From Thiorhodovibrio winogradskyi (lineage in GTDB: Bacteria > Pseudomonadota > Gammaproteobacteria > Chromatiales > Chromatiaceae): a stretch of 64,000 nucleotides of DNA. The stretch spans positions 4,165,531-4,229,530 of the forward strand of contig NZ_CP121472.1 of the NCBI RefSeq assembly GCF_036208045.1. The letters run 5' to 3'. The position numbers and the translations under genes were made by a program. The notes beneath the pieces are model-generated. The model saw nothing but the letters and a program-made list of their open reading frames with translations, made no database searches and was not told the DNA's origin. How positions within the stretch are numbered: position 1 is the stretch's first letter; every line of letters begins with the position of its first letter. Positions 18,199 through 29,000 of this stretch are shown here, one piece after another.

Positions 18199-18768
18199 TC
18201 AGCAATCAGTCGCTGTCTGGACTTTTGCTCGTGGTGGCAGCGCAAAACGGTATTCCTCGATCTCCCAGCTATCGAGACTGGCTGTTAGCACCAAACAGGA
18301 CGGCCCGCCGTAGGTGCGCGAACGCCCAGCAGCGCCCGGGTTCAGTACCCAAGGCAAGCTGTCACAGTCCACAACCAGACGGTGACTGTGCCCGTAGACG
18401 ATGACGCGTGCCTGCGGATAGCGCCGCCGCAACCGCTCATGACGCCCAGCCGCTGCCATGCGATGGCTGTGCTCAACCACAAGCAGGCCACCCGGCAACT
18501 CCACCTGGGCGCGTTCGGGAATGCGTTCAAGCAAGACCTGCTCTTCAACCGGCCAGGTGCGATGAACATCGTTATTGCCGCGAACCGCATACACTTGCCC
18601 TAGCCTGGGCTGAAGGCTCGCCAGCACCGCCACCGAACCAATGTCCCCGCCATGCACCGCTATATCGCAACCCGCCACCGTGGAGAGGACGCGTGGATCA
18701 GCTGGCCCATGGGTATCAGCCAGCAGAGCCACGCGTAGACTTGGTGGCAAGGGCTGTGGATCACTCAC
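18199..18768 (-). CDS. YfcE/MJ0936-type metallophosphoesterase
   Basis: Soluble 189-residue calcineurin-like phosphoesterase. Metal ligands appear in order: DTH (Asp18, His20), GGD (Asp42), GNND, EHSH and GHSH, followed by NPGAAGRSR, the YfcE-family signature. Members hydrolyse phosphodiesters such as bis-pNPP; the physiological substrate is unknown. It begins with GTG at 18768, with GGTGA a few bases upstream. Lies 46 bp downstream of the MDR oxidoreductase on the same strand. Confidence 0.82.
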   Translation of the reverse strand: MSDPQPLPPSLRVALLADTHGPADPRVLSTVAGCDIAVHGGDIGSVAVLASLQPRLGQVYAVRGNNDVHRTWPVEEQVLLERIPERAQVELPGGLLVVEHSHRMAAAGRHERLRRRYPQARVIVYGHSHRLVVDCDSLPWVLNPGAAGRSRTYGGPSCLVLTASLDSWEIEEYRFALPPRAKVQTATDC

Positions 18769-18814
18769 AATTCACCGGCAAAACAAGGCACACCGGATAT
18801 GAGCCCCTGCAACC

Positions 18815-19828
18815 TCAAGCGTCGATGCGCAGCACCAGTTTGCCACTCATCCCGCCCGCTTCGAGTCGGCGGTGGGCCTCGGCTGCCCGGTCGAGCGGCA
18901 AAGACTCACTGACATGGATATCTAACTGCCCCCGCGCCATGAGTTCCGCGCATTGGCTCAGAATCCAGCTCTGATGCGCTTGCGCATCGCCGATATCGCG
19001 CAGCTGCGGGGTCAGCATGAGTTCCAGACTCATGCGCAGATTGCGCAGGCGCGCCTCGCCCAAGTCCAGTTTGGAATCCAGATCCGAACCAGGATCGAGA
19101 ATGGTCACCAGATCACCATAGAGCGCCATGGCAGGGATGGTCTGACGGAAAACGTCAGGTCCAACGGTATCCAACGCAATATCCACGCCGCGCCCCTGGG
19201 TCCAGTCGGAGATAGCCTCGACCAGGGACTCCTCGCGATAATTGATGGCGCATTCCGCACCCAGCCGATGCACAAAATCGGCCTTCTCGGCGCTGCTGAC
19301 TGTGGTGGCCACGCGCGCACCAGCGGCGACCGCAAGCTGAATGGCAACATGCCCAACACCACCCGCGCCACCGTGAATCAGCACTTGCTGACCAGGTCGG
19401 ATACCGGCGCGATCATGCAGGGACTCCCAGGCGGTGATCAGTACCAGAGGCGCCGCGCCAGCCTGGTCGATGTCCAGCCCCGCTGGCAGAGGCTGGATGA
19501 GTCTCTCATCGACCAGATTGAACTCGGCATAATTGCCCCGCACACCGCCCAGTCCGCCGCTGCAATACCAGACGCTGTCACCGGGCCGCACCCGGGTCAC
19601 CTCGGACCCCTGGGCCTCAACCACGCCGGCACCGTCGCAACCGAGCACGGTAAGCCCGGTTGTCGCACGCATTGGACCGCGGCTACGGATCTTGGTGTCG
19701 ACCGGGTTTACCCCGGCGGCTTGCACGCGCACCAAGACCGCGTGCGGAGATTCGATCCGGAGATCCTCAAGCTCGGCCCGCGCAAGCACCTCGGGGCCGC
19801 CCGGCTCATTCATGGCAATGGCTTTCAT
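18815..19828 (-). CDS. Zinc-free MDR oxidoreductase, quinone-reductase-like
   Basis: Medium-chain dehydrogenase/reductase of 337 residues. The N-terminal GroES-like domain has VQAAGVNPVDTKIRSRG and the nucleotide-binding domain has HGGAGGVGHVAIQLAVAAGA (near 148-167), typical of NADPH-dependent quinone or enone reductases. No zinc-ligand cysteine cluster is seen. A strong AGGAGG ribosome-binding site ten bases before ATG 19828 supports the start. Substrate not determinable. Confidence 0.82.
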   Translation of the reverse strand: MKAIAMNEPGGPEVLARAELEDLRIESPHAVLVRVQAAGVNPVDTKIRSRGPMRATTGLTVLGCDGAGVVEAQGSEVTRVRPGDSVWYCSGGLGGVRGNYAEFNLVDERLIQPLPAGLDIDQAGAAPLVLITAWESLHDRAGIRPGQQVLIHGGAGGVGHVAIQLAVAAGARVATTVSSAEKADFVHRLGAECAINYREESLVEAISDWTQGRGVDIALDTVGPDVFRQTIPAMALYGDLVTILDPGSDLDSKLDLGEARLRNLRMSLELMLTPQLRDIGDAQAHQSWILSQCAELMARGQLDIHVSESLPLDRAAEAHRRLEAGGMSGKLVLRIDA

Positions 19829-19895
19829 CGGTTAGGATCCTCCTATTGCCGAGGGCACCTGCATCGATTGCTTTCCGTCGATTCAGTCCGCCGTT

Positions 19896-20294
19896 TCAGT
19901 CTTTGGTTTCGCGCTCGACCAGCATGGCCTGCAATTCGACATCGAGCCGCGAATCATCGTCGAGATTCACCTCGATTAACCGCCGCAACAGCGCCACGCT
20001 ATCCAAATCCATTTCCAGCACATGGACACCAATCTGTTTGGCATCCAGGTGCCTGACTTCGCCTTTGACCTGAATCTGACAGCTACCCTGCTCGTCAAGC
20101 ACCACGGATAGATCGACCAGTTGCCCAAGCACTGGTCGCCAATTCCCACAGGCCTCCAGCAGCAAACCACGAAGCGAAATGTCGACCAATCGACACCAGG
20201 TCTCCTGATCCATCGCCTCGACCCGAACCTCGCGGTCAAGGCCGATACGCTGGAAGCGCCGCCGATTGCCATCAGTGTCAGTGGCCAAGGTCAT
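19896..20294 (-). CDS. PilZ-domain protein
   Basis: Single-domain protein of 132 residues with the c-di-GMP-binding PilZ signature: an arginine cluster RRRFQR at 11-16 followed by DISLRGLLLE (the [D/N]xSxxG motif) about 30 residues later. Such proteins bind c-di-GMP and act on motility, polysaccharide or other outputs. The window also encodes three GGDEF proteins that could supply the ligand. ATG 20294 is preferred over an upstream TTG at 20312. Confidence 0.82.
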   Translation of the reverse strand: MTLATDTDGNRRRFQRIGLDREVRVEAMDQETWCRLVDISLRGLLLEACGNWRPVLGQLVDLSVVLDEQGSCQIQVKGEVRHLDAKQIGVHVLEMDLDSVALLRRLIEVNLDDDSRLDVELQAMLVERETKD

Positions 20295-20393
20295 CTGATC
20301 GGCACAGACCAAGCCATCGGATTGCGCGAAACGCCACTAGAAAAAGGCGCCGCGGCAGAACGCGGAAAACCGGGAGCTTGGCTCATGCGCGCA

Positions 20394-20735
20394 TCATCCC
20401 TGCTTGGCTTCCTCGGCCGCTTCGAGCACCCGCAGACGCCCGGTTGGGTCCGCGGCACGGAAATTGCCGATTAGGCGCTGCTCCTCCGGCGACAACTCGG
20501 GTGCCGAGTCATCCAGGCACAGCAGATAAACTGGAGAGACTGTCCCCAGCGCTTGCGTCAAGGTTCGCGCCTGCTCAATGCCCATGCGACGGATACCCTG
20601 CTCATAGTTGCTGATACGGGACTTCGACAGCTCGTTGCCTGTTCGCTCCGCCAGCTGCGCCAGGCTTAGACCCTGCGCCTGCCGGGCCTCTCTGAGCCGT
20701 TGTCCAATCGCGTTATTCAACTCTTTCGTATTCAT
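20394..20735 (-). CDS. XRE-family helix-turn-helix regulator
   Basis: Protein of 113 residues with an N-terminal Cro/C1-type HTH at about 9-68 (RLREARQAQGLSLAQLAERTG, SKSRISNYEQGIRRMG) and an acidic C-terminal helix. The spacing of helices is that of phage-repressor-like DNA-binding domains. Its targets are unknown; it borders an AT-richer, gene-poor spacer, and no operator was found. Confidence 0.82.
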   Translation of the reverse strand: MNTKELNNAIGQRLREARQAQGLSLAQLAERTGNELSKSRISNYEQGIRRMGIEQARTLTQALGTVSPVYLLCLDDSAPELSPEEQRLIGNFRAADPTGRLRVLEAAEEAKQG

Positions 20736-21514
20736 GATAAATCGCTATCTGAAAGCAAAAATCCATATTTGGAGGCGAAATCCAAGACCGAAGCGCAGGC
20801 TACAACGCCAGCGCGAGGCGAGCATCAATGGCGCGGCGCACGCCCGATATTGGATTCGCAACATACGCGAGTACTATGCCTGCCAGCGCTATCAGTGGCA
20901 AGGCAATCTGAACCTATTATGAACGCCATCGGGGAACTTGGCATGGCAGGGTCAAGAGTTTCTGGGGTGTTGCGCGCCCTCGGGAAAAAGTTGTCTGACT
21001 GGCCGATTTCTCTGTCAAAGTTGCTCTAGCGAAATCTGCTTGTTGGTCCAAACTATTCCCCAAAGAAGCCCCCCAAAAAACCCAATAACCCCATCCGTTA
21101 TAGCCGCAGTGAGCCGTTGCGCAGAGTGATCTGCCTCAGGCCAACAGCCGCTCAAGGTCAAATGCTTTCAGCGTCTCTAACGCCCCGTCGATGACCTTCT
21201 CTCGCCCCGCGAACACCGATCATCTGCCAGAACTTGATGCCAAAACTTGATGCCAAAACTTGATGCCAAAACTTGATATAGGAGTAGACCGGCTTGAAGA
21301 TCGACTGAAACAGGGGCGAGGACCGCTGCACCGTTCGGACTGACCACGGACCAGAAAACAGATGTGTCTTGGCCCGGAAATACCCTGCAATGCCTTTGTT
21401 TCTAGGAGGTGTTATGGATCATTTCGGCTCCTCAGGCGCGCTGCCTCACATTCGGCTAGACTGCAGCGATTCGCCCGTGATGGCACAAACCTGGCATGCA
21501 GGAACAGAACATCC
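20736..21514. other. Gene-poor spacer between XRE gene and mnmG
   Basis: About 780 bp lower in GC than its surroundings and without a convincing gene. It contains a 13-bp tandem repeat (21228-21279). On the minus strand around 21150-21220 a short frame ends FDLERLLA-stop with no start or recognisable domain, probably a gene remnant. The promoter for mnmG should lie in the last 150 bp, but I cannot single it out. Confidence 0.5.
21228..21279. repeat. Four tandem copies of a 13-bp unit
   Basis: Unit CAAAACTTGATGC repeated four times in direct succession (21228-21240, 21241-21253, 21254-21266, 21267-21279); copies 2 and 3 are identical, the first has one change and the last ends in TAT. Lies about 240 bp upstream of mnmG. 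Confidence 0.9.
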
Positions 21515-23509
21515 ATGCAGGCAACACTAGACTATGAAGTCATCGTCATCGGTGGCGGCCACGCCGGCACCGAGGCCGCACTGGCCTCGGCTCGTCTTGG
21601 CGCACACACTCTGCTGCTGACGCACAATATCGAAACACTGGGACAGATGAGCTGCAACCCGGCCATCGGCGGCATCGGCAAGGGGCATCTGGTCAAAGAG
21701 ATCGACGCCTTGGGTGGACTGATGGCGCGCGCGGCCGATGTTGCCGGGATTCAGTTTCGGATTCTCAACAGCCGCAAGGGCCCGGCGGTGCGCGCCACCC
21801 GCGCCCAGGCTGATCGCATGCTCTACAAAGCCGTCGTGCGCCGCGCGCTGGAGCACCAGCCGGGGCTGGATCTGTTTCAGCAGGCGGCGGACGATCTTCT
21901 TCTCGATGGTGATGGGGCCGGCGCGCGCGTCACCGGCGTGCGCACCCAGATGGGCTTGGAGTTTCACGCCCGCACTGTGGTACTCACCGCCGGCACCTTT
22001 CTCGGGGGACGCATTCACATCGGGCTAAGCAACTACCGGGGCGGGCGCGCCGGGGATCCGCCCGCACTCGCTCTGGCCGAGCGCCTGCGCGCTTTACCAC
22101 TGCGGGTGGAGCGGCTCAAGACCGGCACCCCACCGCGCATCGCCGCGCGCAGCATTGACTTCAGCCAGCTTGCCGAGCAACCCGGTGACATCCCTGTACC
22201 GGTGTTTTCCTATCTTGGCACGGCGGCGGACCATCCGCGCCAGCTCAGTTGCCACATTGCCCGCACTACAGAGCGCACGCATGAGATCATTCGCGCAGGC
22301 ATCTCCCGCTCGCCTCTGTTCAGCGGCGTGATCGAAGGCATAGGACCACGCTATTGCCCGTCGATCGAGGATAAAATTTTTCGTTTTGCCGATAAGGCCT
22401 CGCATCAGATTTTTGTCGAGCCAGAGGGACTCGACACCGATGAGATCTACCCTAACGGCATTTCCACCAGCCTGCCCTACGATGTGCAGGAAGCGCTGGT
22501 GCGCTCCATTCCGGGTTTCGAGCGCGCGCACATCACCCGCCCCGGCTATGCCATTGAGTACGACTTTTTCGACCCGCGCGACCTGCTGCCCTCGCTTGAG
22601 ACCAAGCCCATTCGCGGGCTGTTCTTCGCCGGGCAGATCAATGGCACCACGGGTTACGAGGAAGCCGCCGCCCAGGGCCTGCTGGCCGGACTGAACGCCG
22701 CGCGCCAGGCGCGCGGGCTCGAACCCTGGTACCCGCGTCGCGATCAGGCCTATTTGGGTGTGATGATCGATGACTTGATCACCCGCGGCACCACCGAGCC
22801 CTATCGCATGTTCACCAGCCGCGCCGAGTATCGGCTGCAGCTGCGCGAGGACAATGCCGATCTGCGCCTGACCGAGATCGGCCGCGAACTGGGGCTGGTG
22901 GACGAGGCGCGCTGGAAAGCCTTCGCCACCAAGCGCGAGGCCATCGCCCGCGAACAGCAGCGTCTGCACGAGACCTGGGTGCGACCCGGCAGCGCGGCGG
23001 CCGAGGCGCTGGCGGAGTATCTCGGCGAGCCGCCGAAACGCGAGCTGCGCGCGCTTGAGTTGCTCGCCCGGCCCCAAATCGACCATGCCCGCCTGATGGC
23101 GATTCCCGGCATTGGTCCTGATATTAGCCCAGGCGCGGTGGACCCAGCGGTCAGCGAGCAGCTCGAGATCCAAGCCAAGTATGCAGGCTATCTGGAGCGC
23201 CAGCGCGCCGAGGTCGAGCGCCAGTTGGCCCAAGAACATTCGCCACTACCGCTCGATTTCGACTTCGACCGGGTGCGCGGACTCTCCGCCGAGGTGCTGG
23301 AAAAATTCAAGCAAACACGCCCAACCACCCTGGGCCAGGCGGCGCGTATTCCGGGTGTGACGCCAGCGGCCGTATCTTTATTGCTGATTCACTTAAAGCG
23401 TATCCAGTCGATCAGTCAAGCCGCTGACCAGGCGAGCAACCCAAGGGATCAATCAGGGCACCAACAACTAGCCGACCCTGCCCCGCCCAGCGCGTACCAG
23501 AGTGCCTGA
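21515..23509 (+). CDS. mnmG: tRNA uridine-5-carboxymethylaminomethyl modification enzyme MnmG (GidA)
   Basis: FAD-dependent partner of MnmE that modifies the wobble U34 of several tRNAs. The 664-residue chain shows the FAD-binding GGGHAG at 13-18, the conserved [17 protein letters not shown] with Cys47, and the GidA signature [11 protein letters not shown] and [13 protein letters not shown]. It is longer than the E. coli enzyme (629), mostly by a C-terminal tail. ATG 21515 is the family start; the frame is open further upstream. Overlaps rsmG by 3 bp, starting the classic mnmG-rsmG-parA-parB cluster. Confidence 0.95.
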   Translation: MQATLDYEVIVIGGGHAGTEAALASARLGAHTLLLTHNIETLGQMSCNPAIGGIGKGHLVKEIDALGGLMARAADVAGIQFRILNSRKGPAVRATRAQADRMLYKAVVRRALEHQPGLDLFQQAADDLLLDGDGAGARVTGVRTQMGLEFHARTVVLTAGTFLGGRIHIGLSNYRGGRAGDPPALALAERLRALPLRVERLKTGTPPRIAARSIDFSQLAEQPGDIPVPVFSYLGTAADHPRQLSCHIARTTERTHEIIRAGISRSPLFSGVIEGIGPRYCPSIEDKIFRFADKASHQIFVEPEGLDTDEIYPNGISTSLPYDVQEALVRSIPGFERAHITRPGYAIEYDFFDPRDLLPSLETKPIRGLFFAGQINGTTGYEEAAAQGLLAGLNAARQARGLEPWYPRRDQAYLGVMIDDLITRGTTEPYRMFTSRAEYRLQLREDNADLRLTEIGRELGLVDEARWKAFATKREAIAREQQRLHETWVRPGSAAAEALAEYLGEPPKRELRALELLARPQIDHARLMAIPGIGPDISPGAVDPAVSEQLEIQAKYAGYLERQRAEVERQLAQEHSPLPLDFDFDRVRGLSAEVLEKFKQTRPTTLGQAARIPGVTPAAVSLLLIHLKRIQSISQAADQASNPRDQSGHQQLADPAPPSAYQSA

Positions 23510-24180
23510 TGCTTGCCTCCCTGCGCCAACCGTTGAGCGATCGCCTGCATCAGGGCTGCGCGCGTCTTGGCGCTCCCGTCGCCAACCTCAGCGAAGCCCA
23601 ACGCAACGCCCTGCTGGACTACGTTGATCTGCTCGCGCACTGGAACAGCCGCTTCAACCTCACCGCCGTGCGCGATCCGCTGGACATGATTGGCCACCAC
23701 CTGCTCGACAGCCTGGCCGCCGTCGATGCCTTTGTTGCCTCACCGGTGCTCGATCTGGGCACGGGCGCCGGCCTGCCCGGCATTCCGCTGGCCATCGCGC
23801 GCCCGGAGCTGCAATTTGTCCTGCTCGACAGCATCGGCAAAAAAACCCGTTTTGTGCGACAGGCCGCCGCCAGTCTGGAGCTTGCCAACGTCACAGTGAT
23901 ACAAGCGCGCTTTGAGTCATATCAGCCGGCGGAAAAATTCGCTACCATAACGGCTCGTGCGCTCGCGCCGCTTGCAGCCCTGTGGAGCGGCAGCGCCCAT
24001 TTGCGCCAGCCGGGCGCGGCACTGCTTGCCTACAAAGGCCGCCGGCCGGATGATGAAATCGCCACGCTCAGGCCCCCGGCGGGTGCCACCGGTGAGGGCC
24101 CAAGCGTCACGCGGGTAAGCGTCACCCGACTTGAGGTTCCCTTCGTGCCTGGCGAGCGCCATTTGATCCGCATCGACTGA
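23509..24180 (+). CDS. rsmG: 16S rRNA (guanine-527-N7)-methyltransferase RsmG (GidB)
   Basis: S-adenosylmethionine-dependent methyltransferase of 223 residues acting on G527 of 16S rRNA. The N-terminal [32 protein letters not shown] and the AdoMet loop [16 protein letters not shown] are diagnostic. Its ATG overlaps the mnmG stop (TGATG), so translation is coupled. parA follows 13 bp after the stop. Confidence 0.94.
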   Translation: MLASLRQPLSDRLHQGCARLGAPVANLSEAQRNALLDYVDLLAHWNSRFNLTAVRDPLDMIGHHLLDSLAAVDAFVASPVLDLGTGAGLPGIPLAIARPELQFVLLDSIGKKTRFVRQAAASLELANVTVIQARFESYQPAEKFATITARALAPLAALWSGSAHLRQPGAALLAYKGRRPDDEIATLRPPAGATGEGPSVTRVSVTRLEVPFVPGERHLIRID

Positions 24181-24193
24181 AGCCCTTGAACCT

Positions 24194-24982
24194 ATGGCCA
24201 GAATCATCGCGATCGCTAACCAAAAAGGCGGCGTGGGTAAAACCACCACGGCCGTGAATCTGGCCGCCTCGCTGGCGTCGCTCAAAAGCCGCGTGCTGCT
24301 GATCGACATGGACCCGCAAGGCAATGCCACCATGGGCTGTGGAGTGGATAAAAACAGCCTGGAACTCACCGGCTGCGATCTGCTGCTGAGTGACGCCGAC
24401 TTCAACGCCTGTCGCGTCCGGGTGGAAGAACCGGCGCCCGGCTTCGACCTCCTGCCATCGAATGGCGACATGACCGCGGCTGAAGTCGGCCTGATGAACA
24501 CTGAAGAGCGCGAACGCAGCCTGGCCGCGGTGATTAGCACTGTGGCTGGTGACTACGACCAGATTCTGATTGATTGCCCGCCCTCGCTGAACATGCTCAC
24601 TCTGAACGCCCTGGTAGCCGCCCATGGCGTGCTAATTCCGATACAATGCGAGTATTATGCCCTGGAGGGGCTATCAGCCCTGCTCGACACCATTCGCCAG
24701 ATTCAGGACAGCCGCAATCCCGGCCTGGCCATCGAGGGCATTTTGCGCACCATGCATGATCCGCGCAACAACCTGGCCAATCAGGTCTCCACCCAGTTGA
24801 TTGAGCATTTCAGCGCGCAGGTCTACACCACCATCATCCCGCGCAACGTGCGTCTGGCCGAGGCCCCCAGCCATGGCCTGCCGGTGCTGCTGTACGATTC
24901 CAGTTCGCGCGGTTCCATTGCTTACCAAGCCCTGGCCGGCGAGATGCTTGGCCGCGCCCAGCGTGCGCCGGCCGCGGCCTGA
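24194..24982 (+). CDS. parA: Chromosome-partitioning ATPase ParA (Soj)
   Basis: Deviant Walker A ATPase of 262 residues (KGGVGKTT at 11-18, [17 protein letters not shown]) that moves ParB-bound origins over the nucleoid. Located between rsmG and parB in the arrangement typical of chromosomal par loci near oriC. No N-terminal HTH, so it is the chromosomal rather than the plasmid type Ia form. Confidence 0.94.
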   Translation: MARIIAIANQKGGVGKTTTAVNLAASLASLKSRVLLIDMDPQGNATMGCGVDKNSLELTGCDLLLSDADFNACRVRVEEPAPGFDLLPSNGDMTAAEVGLMNTEERERSLAAVISTVAGDYDQILIDCPPSLNMLTLNALVAAHGVLIPIQCEYYALEGLSALLDTIRQIQDSRNPGLAIEGILRTMHDPRNNLANQVSTQLIEHFSAQVYTTIIPRNVRLAEAPSHGLPVLLYDSSSRGSIAYQALAGEMLGRAQRAPAAA

Positions 24983-24999
24983 GCATAGAACAACCAAGA

Positions 25000-25935
25000 A
25001 TGAGCACAAAAAGAAAAGGTCTTGGCCGCGGCTTGGACGCCTTGCTTGGCGGCAGCGCCGCGAGCGACAGCCAAAGCAACAACCAAAGCAACAACCAAAG
25101 CAACACTGGCGCCTCCGACCCGACGCACGACTCCCCAACCACCGCGCGCGCGGATGAAGTCATCACTGAACTCGGCGTCGAGCGTATCCGCCGTGGCCGC
25201 TATCAACCGCGACGCGAGTTCAATTCTGACAGCCTGAGCGAGCTAGCCGACTCCATTGCCTCACAGGGTGTGTTACAGCCCATAGTGGTGCGCAGCCTCG
25301 AGGACGGCGATTATGAGATCATCGCCGGTGAGCGCCGATGGCGCGCGGCGCAACAAGCCGGGCTGGCCAAGATTCCGGTGGTGGTGCGTGAGGTTGACGA
25401 GAAAACCGCCCTGGCCATCGCCCTGATTGAAAACATCCAGCGCGATGACCTCCACCCGCTTGAGGAAGCCAGCGCCCTTCACCGCCTGGCCGAGGAATTC
25501 AACCTCACACACCAGCAGGTAGCCGAGGCCGTGGGCAAATCCCGCACCACCATTACTAACCTGCTGCGTCTGCTTGAGCTGGAAGCCGATACCAAGACCT
25601 ATCTGGATCAGCGCCAACTGGAAATGGGCCACGCCCGCGCCCTGCTCGGCCTGAAAGGCCGCAACCAGAGCGACGCCGCGCGCGAGGTGGTCAATCGCGG
25701 TCTATCCGTGCGCGAAACCGAAAAACTGGTCCGCCGCTGGCAAAACGAGGAAAACGACGACGCCCAGAAAGAAAAACCCCAGCTAGACCCCAACATCCGC
25801 AGTTTGCAAGACGACCTCGCCAACCGCCTTGGCGCCCGCGTTGCAATCAAACACGGTGGCAGCGGCGCTGGCAAGCTAGTCATCGCCTACAATAACCTCG
25901 ACGAACTCGACGGCATTCTGGCGCATATCCAGTAA
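25000..25935 (+). CDS. parB: Chromosome-partitioning protein ParB (Spo0J)
   Basis: Centromere-binding CTPase of 311 residues. The N-terminal ParA-activating stretch KRKGLGRGLDALLGG (4-18) is followed by a Ser/Asn/Gln linker, then the ParB nuclease-like CTP domain (GERRWRAAQ, ENIQRDDLHPLEEA), the HTH (LTHQQVAEAVGKSRTTITNLLRLL) and a C-terminal dimerisation domain. The linker contains a 12-bp triplicated repeat. 17 bp after parA. I searched the window for the usual palindromic parS (GTTNCACGTGNAAC type) and did not find it. Confidence 0.94.
   Translation: MSTKRKGLGRGLDALLGGSAASDSQSNNQSNNQSNTGASDPTHDSPTTARADEVITELGVERIRRGRYQPRREFNSDSLSELADSIASQGVLQPIVVRSLEDGDYEIIAGERRWRAAQQAGLAKIPVVVREVDEKTALAIALIENIQRDDLHPLEEASALHRLAEEFNLTHQQVAEAVGKSRTTITNLLRLLELEADTKTYLDQRQLEMGHARALLGLKGRNQSDAAREVVNRGLSVRETEKLVRRWQNEENDDAQKEKPQLDPNIRSLQDDLANRLGARVAIKHGGSGAGKLVIAYNNLDELDGILAHIQ
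25071..25106 (+). repeat. 12-bp tandem repeat in the parB linker
   Basis: Three consecutive copies of CCAAAGCAACAA (the last ending AC), encoding the QSNN-QSNN-QSNT part of the linker between the ParA-interaction peptide and the CTP-binding domain. In frame, so copy-number change would lengthen the linker by four residues. Confidence 0.9.
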
Positions 25936-26013
25936 GCGAGGTATCGCCACCCCCAGGTTAGCGACAACGCGGCACAACCACAGCCAAGAGCCCCTGACGC
26001 GGCCAACACCTAA

Positions 26014-29000
26014 TCAATTGGTACGACTCAGCGCCTCGAACAAGGCGTAGCAAAAACGCGCGTCCTGACTGGCCTCCAGCAGCGAGAGGGTACGCTTCTG
26101 CCAGTCCATGAAATCAATGTCCGCGGCAAGGGCGAAGTCCATGTTCCAAAACCCCATCGACCAGTCGTTGAACAGCCGGCGGTGTGCATAGCCGCGAATG
26201 ATCACGCTGGGTTTCTGGTGGCGCGGATCGCTGGCAATGCGCTCCATCAGCGTATCGACGATGTCACGCTGCCCCTCGAGCAGTTGCATGAAGTAACCCG
26301 CCTGGTAGATTAAAAACCCGGTCACACCAATCTCGCGATTGTTGCGGCGCGAAACCTCAAGCAAGGCATTCAGCTGCGCCTCGCTCATCTCATCACGCGC
26401 GCGGCTGACATAGACCACATAGTAAAGCTTCGCCTCGGCCGCCTCCGCGCCGCGCTCATGGGTCAGCGCCTCGCACAGCGCCTGCTCCGGCATCGGCCGG
26501 TAGAGATGAAACCCCTGCACCCACTGGCATCGCAGAGCTTGCAATTCAAAGAGTTGGGCGTCGTTTTCTACCCCTTCGGCGATCAACCCTTTGTTCAGCG
26601 CCTTTCCCATCTTAATGATGGCGCTCACAATCAGGCGCGCATCGGCATGTTTGTCAATGCCATCGATGAACTCGCGGTCGATTTTGATCATGGACACCGG
26701 CAACCGCAGCAGTTGCAGCAGGGACGAATAGCCAGTGCCAAAATCATCGACAGCCACCCGCAGACCAAGATCGGCCAGCGCGCGCAGGACGCGCAGATTC
26801 TTCTCCACATCCGCGAACAGCGAGGTCTCGGTCAGCTCCAGCACCAGGCCGTTCGGATCGGCCCCGGTCTGCTCGATGATGGCCGCAAAGTCGCGCACGA
26901 TACGCTCATCATTTAATTGCACCGTCGAGAGATTGACCGACAGATAAGGCGACTGACCGTCATTACGCTGGTGCAGTCGGGCCTGGGTCGCGCAGGCCTG
27001 CTCGAACACCCAGCGCCCAATGGGCAAAATGGCGCCGGATTGCTCGGCGATGGGAATGAAAACCGCCGGCGAGACGGGGCCATCCGGCGACTGCCAGCGC
27101 AGCAGCGCCTCGGCCCCCTGAATGCGACCGCTCTGGGTGGCCAGGATGGGCTGAAACACCAAGTGCAGTTCCTCGCGCTCAATAGCCTGGCGGAGCCCGT
27201 TGACGATATCCAGCCGCTTGCGCGCCTGCGCGGTCAGGTCGGTGGAGAAGCGGCGCCAGGAATCGCGTCCCTGCTCCTTGCTCACGTACATGGCGGCATC
27301 GGCATCGCGCAGCATCTGCTCAACCGTGCTCGACCCGCCCTGGCCCAGGGTCAGCCCGATACTCGCGGTGCAGACCAACTCGCGCCCTTCCAGGGCAATG
27401 GGCAGGCGCAAGGCGTCATTGATGCGCTCGGCCAGATGCTCAATGCTTTCGATGCGCTCGACCTGCTCGCACAGCACCACGAATTCGTCACCGCCCAGCC
27501 GCCCGACCGTGTCACCCGCGCGGACATGTTCGAGCAGAATATTGGCAACTCTGATCAGCAGGCGATCACCGGCATCATGGCCATAGGTATCGTTGATCAG
27601 CTTGAAATGATCGAGGTCGATGAACAGCAGCGCGATGCACTGCCGGCTACGCTCCGAGCGCTCCAGCGCATGCTCTAGCCGCTCGCGAATCAGCGCCCGA
27701 TTGGGCAGCCGGGTGAGCGGATCATGGGTCGCGCGCCAGGTCAGTTCCTGCTCGGCTTGGCGTTTGACGGTAATGTCGCGCAAGGTCGCGACCAAAACCG
27801 TTCGTTCGGCATCGCGGAACTTGCTGATGGCCGCCTCGGCGGGAAAGGGCGTCCCGTCCTTGCGGTAACCTGATATTTCGCCTTGATGCCCCATGGGCAT
27901 TTCCAGGGCGGCGCTTTGCTCGAACTCGCGCAGCGCCGCCGCATGATGTTGGCGCTGATGGGGCGGCAGCAGCAGATGGACGCTCAGGCCGATGAACTCC
28001 TCGGGCTGATAGCCGAACATGCGGCAAGCGCCCAGGTTGGCCTGCAGGATGACACCCTCGACATCGGTCGCGATCACGGCGACATCGGCAAGATCAAGAA
28101 TGCGCCGAAACAGGCCGTCGATGGTGCCGGTGCTGCCGGCGGCTGGTAATTCTTGCAGTTTGAGCGGTGCTTGCGTTTCGCTGTGCAGCCCTCTGCGCGG
28201 CTCCACTCGATAGCGCGCCGGAATCTCCGGGGCGATGCGCCCGAAGCGTTCGATGATCTCGAAAGTGCCATTGAGTCGGCAGCGAGCAAGATAGCTGTTG
28301 ACCTCGGCATGATGGCTGTGTGGGTCCATGCGCACCAGACCCTGACAGGACTCCACCGCGCCCTGCTCCAGAGCCGCCACCACGGCCTCTGGTTCGGTGG
28401 TACCCGCCTGCTCGACGGCCTGGGCATAGGCGCGCACGCAGCAATAGGTTCCCTCGCCAAAATTGGTCAGCACGCCACGACCGCCGGGCCACAGATCATC
28501 GACCTGCGAATGAGCGCGCAATCGTTGCAGATAGCGCTGATTGACTTTGGTATTGACCTCCATGAAATAGGTGTTACTCGAGTAGAGGCCAACACGCACT
28601 TGTGGCTCGAGGAAACGCACCATGGCTTCATCATAATGCCCCATCACCACCGCCATCTTGCGCTTCAGCCCGCGCTTGGCGAAGCGATTGAGCAACTCAA
28701 TCTGATCCCTGCCGGCGAAATAGGGCACGAACACATCCGCGCCGGAGCAGGCCACATCCTCGAGCAGGGCTTCCAGCGGCTCCGCCGGTGAACCAAGCGG
28801 CAAATAGACCTCGCCAACCACTTCCCCGCCCAACGCGCGCAGGGAACGCTTGGCCGCGTCGATTGAACCGCGCGGCCACTCATAGTTGTTGCCGGCAAAA
28901 AACATCTTGGAGCCGAAACGCTCGGCCATGTAGGGGATCATGCGCGCGATCTGCTGATTGGGTAGCGCGGCATAGTGGAAGAAATAGCGGTTGGAAATGC

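Noticed and set aside
20736-21514. Small ORFs of 63-109 codons in the spacer
   Set aside because: Low-complexity or out of phase with any codon pattern; no ribosome-binding site or domain.
23400-26013. parS centromere site near parAB
   Set aside because: No GTTNCACGTGNAAC-type palindrome was found here or elsewhere by eye; it may lie outside the window.
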